Shown piece by piece: positions 26,738 through 37,700 of a stretch of DNA of 38,786 nt. The notes beneath the pieces are model-generated. The model made no database searches. It saw only the letters and a list, made by a program, of their open reading frames with translations, and was not told the origin of the DNA. The DNA lies in NCBI GenBank assembly GCA_014728125.1, contig WJMD01000147.1, positions 1 through 38,786 of the forward strand. Direction: 5' to 3'. The DNA is from Candidatus Effluviviaceae Genus V sp. (GTDB lineage: Bacteria > Joyebacterota > Joyebacteria > Joyebacterales > Joyebacteraceae). Position 1 is the first letter of the stretch, and every line of letters starts with the position of its first letter. A program made the translations under genes and the position numbers.

Positions 26738-27282
26738 CGCAGCTCGCACGCCAGCTGCCGCGACGTCCTGAGGAGCTGGACGGCCATGAAGGCGGCGCCG
26801 ACGGCCGCGAGTGTCCAGAGAACAGCGAGAGCGCCCGGGCTCTGCAGCATCTGCACGACGAGCCCGGGCGTCTCCACATCCGGGAGCGACGGCTGAGGAA
26901 CGGCATCGAGAACGCTTGCCGCCGCGCCGGAGACCCTCTCTCCGACAGAGGAGCTCCTGGTCGCCCTGATGATCGATGCGACGGTGAACCCGCCGGCCGT
27001 CGCACCCGCGGCCCACAGACCGACACGCTCGAACAGTCGACGACGGGCCTCGCGGCGCCTGATGACGGCCATCGTCGAGGCGACGAACCGGGGCGGCGCG
27101 CTCGCGTAAGCCTCTGACGAGAGCACCCGGTCAATGCTGCGCAGGATCGCGAACTCACGCCGGCAATCAGCACACGAGGCGAGATGAGCGCGGAGCGCCG
27201 CCGCGCGCTGAGCGTCGAGCCTCCCGTCCAGCCCGTCATCGTAGAGCTCGCGGATCTTCTCACACCTCACAGCGCTCTCCAT
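26734..27282 (-). CDS. Anti-sigma factor with zinc-finger (zf-HC2) domain
   Basis: 182 residues from ATG, with AGAAGG about five bases upstream. Residues 1-50 have the HX3CX2C zinc motif HLASCADC plus an upstream cysteine (VRCEKIRELYDDGLDG), typical of ECF anti-sigma factors. Hydrophobic segments lie near residues 90-108 (VGLWAAGATAGGFTVASIIR) and near the C terminus (GALAVLWTLAAVGAAFMAVQ). It probably holds the nearby ECF sigma factor at the membrane. The sigma gene is downstream on the same strand, beyond the oppositely oriented 26291 gene. Confidence 0.88.
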   Translation of the reverse strand: MESAVRCEKIRELYDDGLDGRLDAQRAAALRAHLASCADCRREFAILRSIDRVLSSEAYASAPPRFVASTMAVIRRREARRRLFERVGLWAAGATAGGFTVASIIRATRSSSVGERVSGAAASVLDAVPQPSLPDVETPGLVVQMLQSPGALAVLWTLAAVGAAFMAVQLLRTSRQLACELR

Positions 27283-27382
27283 CCAGACCTTCTGGCCTCT
27301 TCAATGCGACACGGACTCGCTGAATGGGACTCCGCGGGCTGCCGTGGGGTTTCGCCGGCTGTCGAGTCCATGCAGCGGGGAC

Positions 27383-29467
27383 CTACCTGAGCCTGACGGT
27401 CTTGCCGACGACCCGCGTGTTTCCCTGGCGGTCCACGGCGCGGACGGCCACGCGATGCTCTCCTGCGCCCGGATGCGGAACGGAAAGGCTGAAGTACTCC
27501 TCGCGGGAGTCGACAAGCCCGTCATCGGCGTCCGCGGTCGACCACTCTCCGTAATCGACCGCGACGTCGACCGCGATCAACGGCGAGAGTGCGTCCCCGG
27601 CCCGCCCCGTCACGTGCAGCCGGTCGTCCCGCTCCTCGACCGACACCCCGTCGACGACGGGACGCCCGTTGTCGACGAGGAAGGGCTCGCTCACGATCGT
27701 GGCTGTGAGCGGGCGTCCGGGACGGTCCTGCTCATCCGACGCCTCGACGAGGATCGTGTAGTGACCGTCCTGCATCGCTCTCGAGTCCCAGGTATGCGCC
27801 GATCGGGCGACATCGCTCGCCAGCGGCTTCCAGTTCTTCTCGTCGTCGGAGCGGACGCGGACGTCGAACATGAGCCGGTCGCCGTCGGGGTCGTAGGCAC
27901 GCCACTCGACGGTCCGAAGCCCCGTCGCCGGACCTCCGACGCCCCTGCCTTCCCTCGCGGCTTCGAGGTTGTACGTCACCTCGAGCCCGCTGGGGAAGAT
28001 CTGTCTGGCCGCCGTCGCACCGTAGCCTCCTTCACCCTCGGTGATCGCGTCGGCGGGCTCGAAGACGCTGACCGACTCCAGAACTGGTGGTCTGTTGCCT
28101 CCGATGTAGGCCACGAGCACTTCGAAGAGCGACGGCATATCCCCGCCCCGACCGCGCTCGAGGATCGCCCGCCACTGCAGAAAGCGGGCACTGGGACTCG
28201 GCACGGCCCCGGCGTCCTCCCCCTCGACCTCGGTCCAGTCCGACCACGTGCCGTCCGGGGAGGCCGTGTTCCCCGAACGCGTCGACAGCGCGACGCCGGA
28301 GCGGCCCGGCGCCTCGGCGCGCCAGGCGATCTCGCCCCACATCGCCTCGGGACCGGCGTCGAGCACATCGGAACGGTAGACCCCTCGGGCGCCGCCTCCA
28401 TCTCGCGCGATCCAGACGGCCGCCGGGAGGCCGGCGGCGATGAGCGCCTCCTCTCCATTGCCACGGATCGTCAGGACCTCCTCGCTCGGACATCTGGCGA
28501 CCAGCGACGCGCGCCCCGAATCGAGCTCGTGGATGTTCCCACCGGTTCCGGCACCGGCCCAGAGCCCGCCGCCGGCCCCGCGTCCGAGGGAGGTCACCGG
28601 CGCGTCGAGCGACTGCCACATCTCGATCGCGGCCCCACCGTACGGCATGCGGAAGACACCACCTTCTCCGAACGACTGATCGAAGGTCGACTCGTCCCCC
28701 AGCGCTTCCTCGAAGAGGATGCTCGATGCGGAGAACGACACGGCCTCCGGCTCGATCACGATCCCGGTGACCTCGTCGTACCGGGTATCGTACAGAACCG
28801 TCGGATCCTCGCCCGGCGTGACGTCGAGCAGCATCCCTCCCGGCGACGTGCCCGCCAGCACCCGGCCTTCGCCCGCCGCGAGGCTGACGAAGCTCGCCTC
28901 GCGGCTGTCGGCAAGGAGGGTCGTCCGTCCCCTGCCGTCGACTGCGAGGACGCGGGCCGAGTCCCCGGTCGCGACGATGAGCCCGTACTCCTCAGACCAG
29001 GTCATGTCCCAGATGTAGCCCTGACCGGTCTCGCACACGACGCTCGCGCCGTTCTCCCTGTCCACCCTGAGCACCGCGCCGCCCGGCGCTGTGCCGACGT
29101 AGAGGGTGCCGTCGGGAGTGACCACGAGCGCCGGGAGATCGGCGGCCGGCTCCTCGTGGAGGATGTCGATCGAGCCGCCGTCGATGCGGACCAGCCTTCC
29201 GGGACTCCCCGTCGTCACGTAGACGGCGCCCTCAGGACCCCGGGTCGCGGCCCAGGCGTAGTCGGCGGCCGGCAGCCGGATGTCCTCAAGCCGGGGCCCG
29301 GGCAGCAACGCACCGGACGGCAGAAGCGTCACGCCGTCAAACTCGCCTCCCTCGAAGTCGTCGTAGCCCGAGACCTCCCAGAAGGACGGCGGGGACGCGA
29401 GCGTCACGCCTGTGAGGCACGCGAGGAACAGCACCGGGATGATCGTCTGCTGCACCGGACGGAACAT
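27383..29467 (-). CDS. Secreted beta-propeller-like protein with C-terminal beta-sandwich region
   Basis: 694 residues with a signal peptide (QQTIIPVLFLACLTGVTLA). Residues about 60-340 contain repeated blades of the kind VTPDGTLYVGTAPGGAVLRV and GPEGAVYVTTGSPGRLVRID, suggesting an NHL/Kelch-like propeller. The second half has RPPVLESVSVFEPAD, WRAYDPDGDRLMFDVRVRSD and HYTILVEASDEQDRPGRPL, resembling fibronectin- or cadherin-like beta-sandwiches. No catalytic residues are recognised. No C-terminal sorting motif is present, unlike the C25 protein. Such proteins act as scaffolds or surface components. GGGAGAAG lies upstream of the ATG. It is the last gene of the CsgG-led unit. Confidence 0.75.
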   Translation of the reverse strand: MFRPVQQTIIPVLFLACLTGVTLASPPSFWEVSGYDDFEGGEFDGVTLLPSGALLPGPRLEDIRLPAADYAWAATRGPEGAVYVTTGSPGRLVRIDGGSIDILHEEPAADLPALVVTPDGTLYVGTAPGGAVLRVDRENGASVVCETGQGYIWDMTWSEEYGLIVATGDSARVLAVDGRGRTTLLADSREASFVSLAAGEGRVLAGTSPGGMLLDVTPGEDPTVLYDTRYDEVTGIVIEPEAVSFSASSILFEEALGDESTFDQSFGEGGVFRMPYGGAAIEMWQSLDAPVTSLGRGAGGGLWAGAGTGGNIHELDSGRASLVARCPSEEVLTIRGNGEEALIAAGLPAAVWIARDGGGARGVYRSDVLDAGPEAMWGEIAWRAEAPGRSGVALSTRSGNTASPDGTWSDWTEVEGEDAGAVPSPSARFLQWRAILERGRGGDMPSLFEVLVAYIGGNRPPVLESVSVFEPADAITEGEGGYGATAARQIFPSGLEVTYNLEAAREGRGVGGPATGLRTVEWRAYDPDGDRLMFDVRVRSDDEKNWKPLASDVARSAHTWDSRAMQDGHYTILVEASDEQDRPGRPLTATIVSEPFLVDNGRPVVDGVSVEERDDRLHVTGRAGDALSPLIAVDVAVDYGEWSTADADDGLVDSREEYFSLSVPHPGAGEHRVAVRAVDRQGNTRVVGKTVRLR

Positions 29468-29543
29468 GTTCTTCTCCCTCGTATGGTTTCAGACTGCCGC
29501 TCTCGCCGGGGACCGGCCCCGGAGGTACGCACCCCGCTCCGCG

Positions 29544-31370
29544 TCACTCGCCCGACGGCCCGCTCTTCACACGGACGACGAGCTCGTGGAACCCCGTGAC
29601 CTCGCGGTCCATCGACAGCTCGGTCTCGGAGACGACCGACATCTCTGCCGCGTCGGCCGGTCCGCCCGCGCCGCCGCCGCCCATCGCGAGCGCGGCCCGA
29701 CCGGGGACCGGATGGACCTCCCGGCCCGCCAGCGAGAGAGAACGCCGGCCGCTCAGCGCCTGGCCGACCAGCGTGCTTCCGGGTTTCGAGGACTCGACGA
29801 GCTCGACCAGCCGCTCGTAGGTCCGTGGAGCCGCCCCGGCGCCGAGACGCTCGGCGTCCCACTCGTGGTATTCGGATGCTCCACCGACGCGCACGAGAAG
29901 CTCTCCCTCGGACGCCGAGGCCGGCACCGGCAGGCGGAGCTCGCGGGTGACCGGCTCGCCGCGCCACGGCTTGAGGACGACATGCAGGACAACGTCGTCT
30001 CCCGGCTCGACGACCGCGCGCTCCGCCCGAACGCGTTCAATGAGGTACCAGCCCCATCCCTCGGTGAAGTCCGCAGCGATGTCGACCGATCGGATGCTCC
30101 TCTCGGCGAGCCTGCTGTCGCCCAGGACGTTCAGCAGCGTCGCCAGCTCCCCACCCAGCCTGACGGCCGGTTCGCCCGTGTCGAAGACGTCGCGATAGCT
30201 GATGCTCTCCCGATCGGTCTCGATTTGGACGTCGAGGCGGACCGAGGTGCGACCGCTGGTGCGGTAGGTCTCCGAGACCGCGCTGCCGGCGGCGAGCGAA
30301 GCGAAGAGGAACGAATAAGGCCTGACGGCGACGACATCGAGCCCGTAGGCCTCGTCGAAGCCCGGGCCCGAGAGGGCGAGACGAACCGGGATCGTCGGCG
30401 CTGAGGCCCCGAGTTCGCCCGCGATGCCGGTGGCCCCGTCCATCACGACGTTTCCGACGACGTCGCCGGTCTGCGTCAGTCGGAACGAGACCGACCGGAG
30501 CGGGACGACATCGAGAACCGTGGCCGCGACCAGCGGCATCGCCGTCGGTCCCGCGCCGAAGAGCGGATGACCGAACGCCACGAGGGTGTCGCCGTCACGA
30601 TGTGTCACGGTCCCCGTGGCGGACAGCCTGTAGTCCCCGCCGACGAGCTGGACGCCGATGGGGGACCCCGGCACGACCTCGTCGCCGCCCGACGCGGCGC
30701 CGCCCGTCGCGGCGACAGGCGTCAGCCCGAGACGCTCGAGCGAGGGCGTGATCGCGGACCGGAAGCCGGGCGAACCGGGAACCGAGACGGGCACATGGAG
30801 CGCGGTGATGTCGTGTCCCCGGTACGATCCGAGGACGCGCCGGGGCGCCGCGGAACCCCGCGAGGGCATCTCGGCGCGACGGGCCAGCAGCGCGGCACGC
30901 GAGTTCGCCCGCTCCGACTCCGGCAGAAGGTCGAGCGGGGCGAAGGGTTCGACCTCGGCCCGGGAGCCGTCGACCCGCCCGCTCGTGAGCTCGAGCATGT
31001 CGTCGATGGGTGTGACCGCCGCCATCGGCCTCTTCGCAAAAGCCCAGGCCGCTGCGACCGCGCCCACCAGTCTTCCATCCAGGTAGACCGGACTCCCGCT
31101 CATCCCCTGGAAGATCCCGACGTCCTGGATTGCTGGGTCGAGCGCCTCGGCGACGATCAGGTCCCGCCCCGGGGCCGTGGCCTCGACGACGCCGGCGACG
31201 ACCAGGTCGAACGACCGGACGCCGTCGGGCGAGAGCGTCGTATAGCCAATCAGCGTGTCGCCGCGCTCGAGCTCGTGCGCGGGAACGGTCTCCACCGCCC
31301 CCGCCGGCCCGGCGAGAACAAGGAACGCGGCGAGGCTCAGAATCGTGGTTCGTGCGACGAGACGTCCCAT
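29544..31370 (-). CDS. SpoIVB-type S55 peptidase domain protein, secreted
   Basis: 608 residues from ATG with GGAGG close upstream and a signal peptide (ILSLAAFLVLAGPAGA). The S55 domain runs from about residue 30: PGRDLIVAEALDPAI, then the serine motif GMSGSPVY (89-96), GRLVGAV and AVTPIDDMLEL. A histidine-bearing FGHPLFGAG lies near 266, after the serine motif, an order seen in S55-like proteins outside Firmicutes. SpoIVB itself is a self-cleaving PDZ serine peptidase that signals across the sporulation membranes. The C-terminal half (about 300-608) is beta-rich and of unknown role, possibly protein binding. Whether it is active is not shown by the sequence alone. Confidence 0.82.
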   Translation of the reverse strand: MGRLVARTTILSLAAFLVLAGPAGAVETVPAHELERGDTLIGYTTLSPDGVRSFDLVVAGVVEATAPGRDLIVAEALDPAIQDVGIFQGMSGSPVYLDGRLVGAVAAAWAFAKRPMAAVTPIDDMLELTSGRVDGSRAEVEPFAPLDLLPESERANSRAALLARRAEMPSRGSAAPRRVLGSYRGHDITALHVPVSVPGSPGFRSAITPSLERLGLTPVAATGGAASGGDEVVPGSPIGVQLVGGDYRLSATGTVTHRDGDTLVAFGHPLFGAGPTAMPLVAATVLDVVPLRSVSFRLTQTGDVVGNVVMDGATGIAGELGASAPTIPVRLALSGPGFDEAYGLDVVAVRPYSFLFASLAAGSAVSETYRTSGRTSVRLDVQIETDRESISYRDVFDTGEPAVRLGGELATLLNVLGDSRLAERSIRSVDIAADFTEGWGWYLIERVRAERAVVEPGDDVVLHVVLKPWRGEPVTRELRLPVPASASEGELLVRVGGASEYHEWDAERLGAGAAPRTYERLVELVESSKPGSTLVGQALSGRRSLSLAGREVHPVPGRAALAMGGGGAGGPADAAEMSVVSETELSMDREVTGFHELVVRVKSGPSGE

Positions 31371-31433
31371 CGTACCTCCGGGAGGATACCGGCGACCGGT
31401 TTCGAGCGAGTCTGCCCCAGGAGCGCCGGAGTG

Positions 31434-32150
31434 TCAATCGCCGTCGGCCCCGACGCGGCCGGGCTCGTCGCGGAAGCGGAACCAGATCGACGTCTCAATG
31501 ACGACGGCTGTCGGCTTGCCGCCCATCACGACCGGACGGAAGCGCCAGAGCGAAGCCGCCCTGACGGCCTCCATCTCGGCGGCCGCATCGAGCTCCGAAC
31601 GCACCACCCGGACGTCGTCCACGACGCCCGTCGGCGTCACGTGCGTCCGGATGACGACACGCCCCTGAAGTCCCTTCTCGAGCGTCGAGCGAGGATAGAC
31701 GGGCAGGACGAAGTGCTCGAATGCGACGAGGTCGCTGGTCGGCTGCGGTCTGGAGAGATCCAGGAAGAAGACGGGCTCGTCATCGCGTTGCGCATCGGCG
31801 CTCGCCCGCTCGGTCTCCTCTCCCAGCCCCTCGCCGGAGGGGATCTCCCAATCGACGACCTCGATCGGGACCACACGATAGAACTCGCCGCCTGCCGGCC
31901 CCGCCGAGACGGCGCCCTCGCTCTCCTCCGGTCCGGGCTCCCGCTCGACGGAGATCTCCGGCAGGATCCGGGTCGGTCCGGGATATCCGACCTGCCGCAC
32001 GATCGGAAGCGAGGGGGCCGTTCGCTCGATCACGATGAACGCGCAGGCGTGGAGAGCGAGCGACGCGACGACGGCGACCGCCATCCGGCGACGGTAGACA
32101 CGCTCGCGCTCTCTCCGCTCCTGTGTTCTGTAGGGAGCACGCGCAGTCAT
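31434..32150 (-). CDS. TonB-family protein
   Basis: 238 residues from ATG at 32150; the ribosome site is weak. A basic N terminus is followed by one membrane anchor (MAVAVVASLALHACAFIVIE), a short Pro/Glu-rich linker, and a TonB C-terminal domain (about 155-230): YPRSTLEKGLQGRVVIRTHV, then TPTGVVDDVRVVRSE and WRFRPVVMGGKP. TonB passes proton-motive energy to outer-membrane receptors. The linker is much shorter than in classical TonB, and no ExbB/ExbD or receptor genes are nearby. It could instead act in envelope assembly with its neighbours. Confidence 0.87.
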   Translation of the reverse strand: MTARAPYRTQERRERERVYRRRMAVAVVASLALHACAFIVIERTAPSLPIVRQVGYPGPTRILPEISVEREPGPEESEGAVSAGPAGGEFYRVVPIEVVDWEIPSGEGLGEETERASADAQRDDEPVFFLDLSRPQPTSDLVAFEHFVLPVYPRSTLEKGLQGRVVIRTHVTPTGVVDDVRVVRSELDAAAEMEAVRAASLWRFRPVVMGGKPTAVVIETSIWFRFRDEPGRVGADGD

Positions 32151-32212
32151 TGACGGTCCGTTGAGAGGCCGGGCACAGCGACAGAGGGCCTGCAAGGGGA
32201 CGCCGGAGGAAG

Positions 32213-33427
<1,215 letters not shown>

Positions 33428-33469
33428 AGGTGCTCCGATCTCCGCTTCGGGAAGTGCGCCGTGATGATG

Positions 33470-34414
33470 CTACGGCTCGTAGCGCACCATGTCGCCCGCG
33501 GCGAAGCCGCTGCCGTCGACGGCGGTGCAGATCGAGTACTTCTCCTTCACGTCGGTGACCCGCATCGAACCGATGAGCTCCTCCTCTGCGCCGAGCGAGA
33601 TCCCGGTCGCCGGGTCGATGAGCTCCTCCCCCATGCGGTACACATTGAAGACCATGCCGGTCTCGATGCCGGTGTTCGAGCCCGCGTTGAGGTAGATCTT
33701 GGTCGGCGTGTCGGCCTTGACGACGCGTCCCGTCCAGGGCACATCCTCCATCGTCTCGGTGATGCTCTCGACGATGTCGTCGATCGCCTCGCGGGTCGCC
33801 TTCCCCACGAGCGTCTCGTCGAACTTCCCGCTGTGATCGAACGAGAAGTCCTGCGTCGCCACCTTGAGACCGCGCTGGGACTTCTCGGAGTCCGCCGTCT
33901 CGGCCAGGATGATCTCGCCGGTCGTCGTGTCGATCATCCGCACGTCGGCAGCAACCCGGGCCGTCGTCTTCGAGACGCCGAGACCGAACGACCCCGTGAC
34001 GCTCCCGCCGGTGTCCGACTCGAGGTAGCCGAACTCGGACACGGTCCCGTAGACGATCGCAGCGACACCCAGCAGCTTGCCGATCGCGGGCGCCGTCTGC
34101 TCGGTCACGCGTCCGGACTGACCCAGGTCCTGCTCGGCGAGCACGTGGTTGAGCTGCTCCCGCTCGATGACCATGAACTCCTCCGACTGCACGAGGGCCG
34201 TCACGAGCATGTCGGACATCCCGGTGCCGGGGTTCGGTCCCGACCAGCGCCACCGCGAGCGGTCGCTCTTGTCCTCGAACTCGACGACGGCGATCATCTT
34301 CCTCAGTCCCTCCGGACCGTCCTCCTCCGCGTGCGCCGGAGCGACGGCCGTGAGGATGACCGAGACCAACAGGACCACGAGCAACGCGAACAGACTTTCC
34401 CGCGACGGACGCAT
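33470..34414 (-). CDS. CsgG-family secreted protein
   Basis: 314 residues from ATG at 34414 with GGGAGG five bases upstream (an earlier in-frame start at 34495 is weaker). A signal peptide ends in APAHA-EE with no lipobox cysteine, although classical CsgG is a lipoprotein. The CsgG/curli-assembly domain shows AVVEFEDKSD, GMSDMLVTALVQSEEFMVIE, AAIVYGTVSEFGY and AADVRMIDTTTGEI. The C-terminal 90 residues (TKIYLNAGSNTGIETGMVFN) resemble a FlgT-C-like beta barrel. It may form or regulate an outer-membrane or periplasmic assembly. First gene of the five-gene unit. Confidence 0.86.
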   Translation of the reverse strand: MRPSRESLFALLVVLLVSVILTAVAPAHAEEDGPEGLRKMIAVVEFEDKSDRSRWRWSGPNPGTGMSDMLVTALVQSEEFMVIEREQLNHVLAEQDLGQSGRVTEQTAPAIGKLLGVAAIVYGTVSEFGYLESDTGGSVTGSFGLGVSKTTARVAADVRMIDTTTGEIILAETADSEKSQRGLKVATQDFSFDHSGKFDETLVGKATREAIDDIVESITETMEDVPWTGRVVKADTPTKIYLNAGSNTGIETGMVFNVYRMGEELIDPATGISLGAEEELIGSMRVTDVKEKYSICTAVDGSGFAAGDMVRYEP

Positions 34415-34490
34415 GACTGCCTCCCGGTTCATCACCGTGTATCCGACGTGCCGTAGGGCGCCCCGAAACCAATGAAGTGCCGAACGCACC

Positions 34491-34520
34491 TTCATAGCCC
34501 TTCCATATGCCGCGTGTCAA
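34491..34520 (-). promoter_or_regulatory. Promoter for the CsgG-led operon
   Basis: On the minus strand a full-consensus TTGACA (34520-34515), 18 bases, TATGAA (34496-34491). The start is near 34484, about 70 bases before the ATG. Five genes follow with gaps of 42-76 bases. Confidence 0.6.
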
Positions 34521-34628
34521 GGCCCCGGGCGAAGCAACAGCGGGTCGCGGGGTGCATCCAAAGAAGTGCGGAGCATTGCCGCACCCCAGCTGTGAGAGTA
34601 TCGTGTTGCCCGTCCGTTGGAGGCATTC

Positions 34629-34657
34629 TTGACCACGGGCGGAAACTGAGGTAAAAT
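34629..34657 (+). promoter_or_regulatory. Promoter for the C25 peptidase gene
   Basis: TTGACC (34629-34634), 17 bases, TAAAAT (34652-34657). Five of six consensus matches at each box. The start is near 34664, giving a leader of about 45 bases to the ATG. Confidence 0.7.
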
Positions 34658-34708
34658 GTAATGAACACATCCATGTCGTGAAGCGCGACCCGGACGAGGA
34701 GGTCCTCG

Positions 34709-37700
34709 ATGCGCCTGGGCCGACCAGGTATCTTTGTGCTCGTCACCGTGCTCGCTCTGACGACGGCCGTCCAGGCCGCGACGCTGAACGCACGGCTCAC
34801 GTTCTCGGAGTCCGACGTCCGTATCGAAGAACTGGCAGACGGCGATGGTGTTCGCCTCCGCGGCGCCTACGTCAGCGGCGTCGAGGGTGAGCCCGAGCTT
34901 CCTGTGGAGTACGTGCGCTTCGTGCTCCCTCCCGGAACGACGGCCACAGGCGTGCGCACCGACGTTCTTAGCACGGTGGAGCTCGACGGGACCTTCTCCG
35001 TGCGGGCGCGTCAGCCCGAGGTACCCCTCTCCCGTCCCGAGGCCGCAACGCGCGTCGCACGGAACGACCTCGTCTACTCGCTCGAGACGCTCTATCCCGC
35101 ACGGTCCGCCGTCCTCGCCGACGTCGGCTTCATGTCCGGCTCGACGGTTGCGACCGTGGCCGTCCGGCCGGTTCGCTACGTTCCGGCCGAGGGACGGCTT
35201 GTCCTGCACACGGCGATGGAGATCGAGCTCGAGACGACCCGGTCGCGTGCGACCGGCAGGACGCCGCGTTCGCTCACCGAGAGGTCGAGGAACGTGCTGA
35301 CCGATCGCCTTGCGGCGCTCGTCACGAACCCGTCCGACGCCGAAGTCCCGGCCGCCGCCGACCTTCGGTCGCAACCCGTCTCGTATCTCATCATCACCGG
35401 CGGCTCGTACGCCTCCACGTTCCAGGAGCTGGCCGACTGGAAGACCATGAAGGGCGTGCCGGCCGAGGTCGTCACGACGTCTGACATCTACGCGACCTAC
35501 CCCGGTGTCGACAACCAGGAGAAGATCAGGAACTGCATCATCGACTACTACCAGAACGACGGCACGATCTATGTCCTGCTGGCGGGCGACACGAACGTCG
35601 TGCCGACGCGCGTCGCGTGGGCCATGAACTCCGGCGTCGGAGGAGGCCCAGACGAGGACGACCTCCACTGCGACCTCTACTACGCCGACCTGGACGGAAC
35701 GTGGAACGAGGACGGCGACAACAAGTGGGGCGAGAAGGCCGACGACAACGTCGATATGTACGCCGACATCTTCGTGGGAAGGGCCCCGGTGAACACGTCG
35801 ACCGAAGCCTCGCGTTTCGTCGACAAGATCCTGACCTACGAGGGCGCGCCGGGGGGCGACCCTCTCCCGACGGACTATCAGAACGACATGCTCTTCCTGG
35901 CGGAGGTCCTCTGGAGCGAGCCGTGGACCGACCACGCCATCTGCAAGAACATGATCGACGACGACTCGGTGCCGCCCGAGTACGATCCCATCACGAAGCT
36001 CTATCAGACGAGCGGCAACCTCTCGCGCGGGACCGCCATCTCCGCGCTGAACGACGGCTACAGCATCATCAATCACAACGGCCACGCCCACTACAGCGTG
36101 CTGTCGATCGGCTCCTCGGGTCTCTACCGCTCCGATTTCGACAATCTGACGAACGGCGACCGCCAGGGCGTCTTCTATTCGATGGGATGTTGGTCGGCCG
36201 CGCTCGACTACGACTGCATCGCCGAGCACTGGGTGAACTCGCAGGGCGGCGGCGTCGCCTACATCGGCAATTCCCGATACGGCTGGGGTTCGCCCGGCTC
36301 GCCCGGATACGGGACTGGAGACGTCTTCGACCGGGAGTTCTTCTACCAGCTCTTCAATGAGGGACACGACATCATCGGTGTGACGCACACGCTCCACAAG
36401 GACGCGTTCGTCAGCGAGGCCCAGAGCGACAAGTACACGCGCTACACGCTGTACGAGCTCAATCTGCTCGGCGACCCGGAGATGCGCATCTGGACGGCGC
36501 CCCCCGCGACGGCCGTCGCGGGACACGCCGACGAGCTGCCGCTCGGACCGCATCCCTTCGTCGTGACGGTCTCGTCGAACGGCAGGCCGGTGCCGGGCGC
36601 GTCGGTCCTCCTCTCGAACGACGAGGTCTACGAGCTCGCGGTGACCGACGCTTACGGCGTCGCCGAGCTCACGCCGGCCCCGGCGAGCACCGGCACAGCC
36701 GACCTCGTCATCACGGGTCAGGGCATGCTCCCGTACTCCTCGACGGTGAACATTACGTCGGGGCCGCCGGACACGGAGGCGCCCGGCGGGATCGAGACAC
36801 TGACGCTCGCCGACCCGTTCGACCTCGGCAGCACGATCGAGGTCGACTGGACCGGCTACGTCGGACCGAGCGACCTGTCGCACTTCAGGATCTACCGTGA
36901 GACGGCTCCGTTCACCGACGTCGCGGGTCTCACGCCGCTCGTCTCCGGCGTCATCGACCCCTCCGCGAGAACGTGGTCCGATGCCGAGGCGGAGAACGGA
37001 CAGGTCTACTACTACGCCGTGACGGCGGTCGATCACCGCGACAACGAGAGTCCCATCGACGAGAGCGCCGGACCGATCGCGGCCACAGTCAACGCCCGCA
37101 TTCTGCTGTGGGACGCCGACGACGGAGACCTTGTGTTCGACGGAAACGGGGACGACTACGGGCCGTCCGACGGAACGGAGGTTCCCTGGATCGACGCCCT
37201 CGACGCGATCGGCGAGCTCTACACGTACTCGACATCGCTCCCGGCCGACCTCTCCCCGTACGACCTCATCATCTACCTCGGGGGCGTCATCAACTTCGGA
37301 GAGCCCGGAGCGAACGTGAAGATGACCGCGGACGAGGTCTCGGCGCTCACCGCGTTCATCGACGGCGGCGGAAGCGTCTACATCGAGGAGCCGAACTTCG
37401 GAGGAACCTACTACGCGAACGGCACGGCTGAGGAGATCGCGCTCTGGGAGAGATTCCACGCGACCTACACCATGGGCAACGGCAAGGCGACGGGCAACGT
37501 GTCGTCCCTTTCGGGAGACACCGGTACGCCGACGGAGGGCATGGCGTTCGCGTACGACTACCAGAACTGGCCAGATCAGTTCGTGGCGGAGGTCGATGCC
37601 GACGGCACGACCAGTTCCGCCCGGCTCTGGTCGGACGGCGGCGGGCTTCCGCGCGGCGCCGTCTACGAGGACCCGGCCACGGGGTCCCGGCGCTACATGG

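Larger units (their letters stand above)
34415..34708. other. Divergent intergenic region between CsgG-like and C25 genes
   Basis: 294 bases with divergent promoters at 34491-34520 (minus) and 34629-34657 (plus). Between them GTGCGG (34566-34571) pairs with CCGCAC (34579-34584) over a seven-base loop, and GGGGTGC (34549-34555) matches GCACCCC (34581-34587) in inverse orientation. These alternative stems may be regulatory sites. No RNA gene was recognised. Confidence 0.45.

Noticed and set aside
27327-27369. Inverted repeat GGACTC/GAGTCC between the propeller and anti-sigma genes, as a terminator
   Set aside because: The stem is short with a 31-base interior and no T tract on either strand.
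27344-29599. A 751-residue plus-strand frame opposite the propeller gene
   Set aside because: Its composition is typical of a GC-rich antisense frame with no family motif, while the minus strand has a signal peptide and repeat blades.
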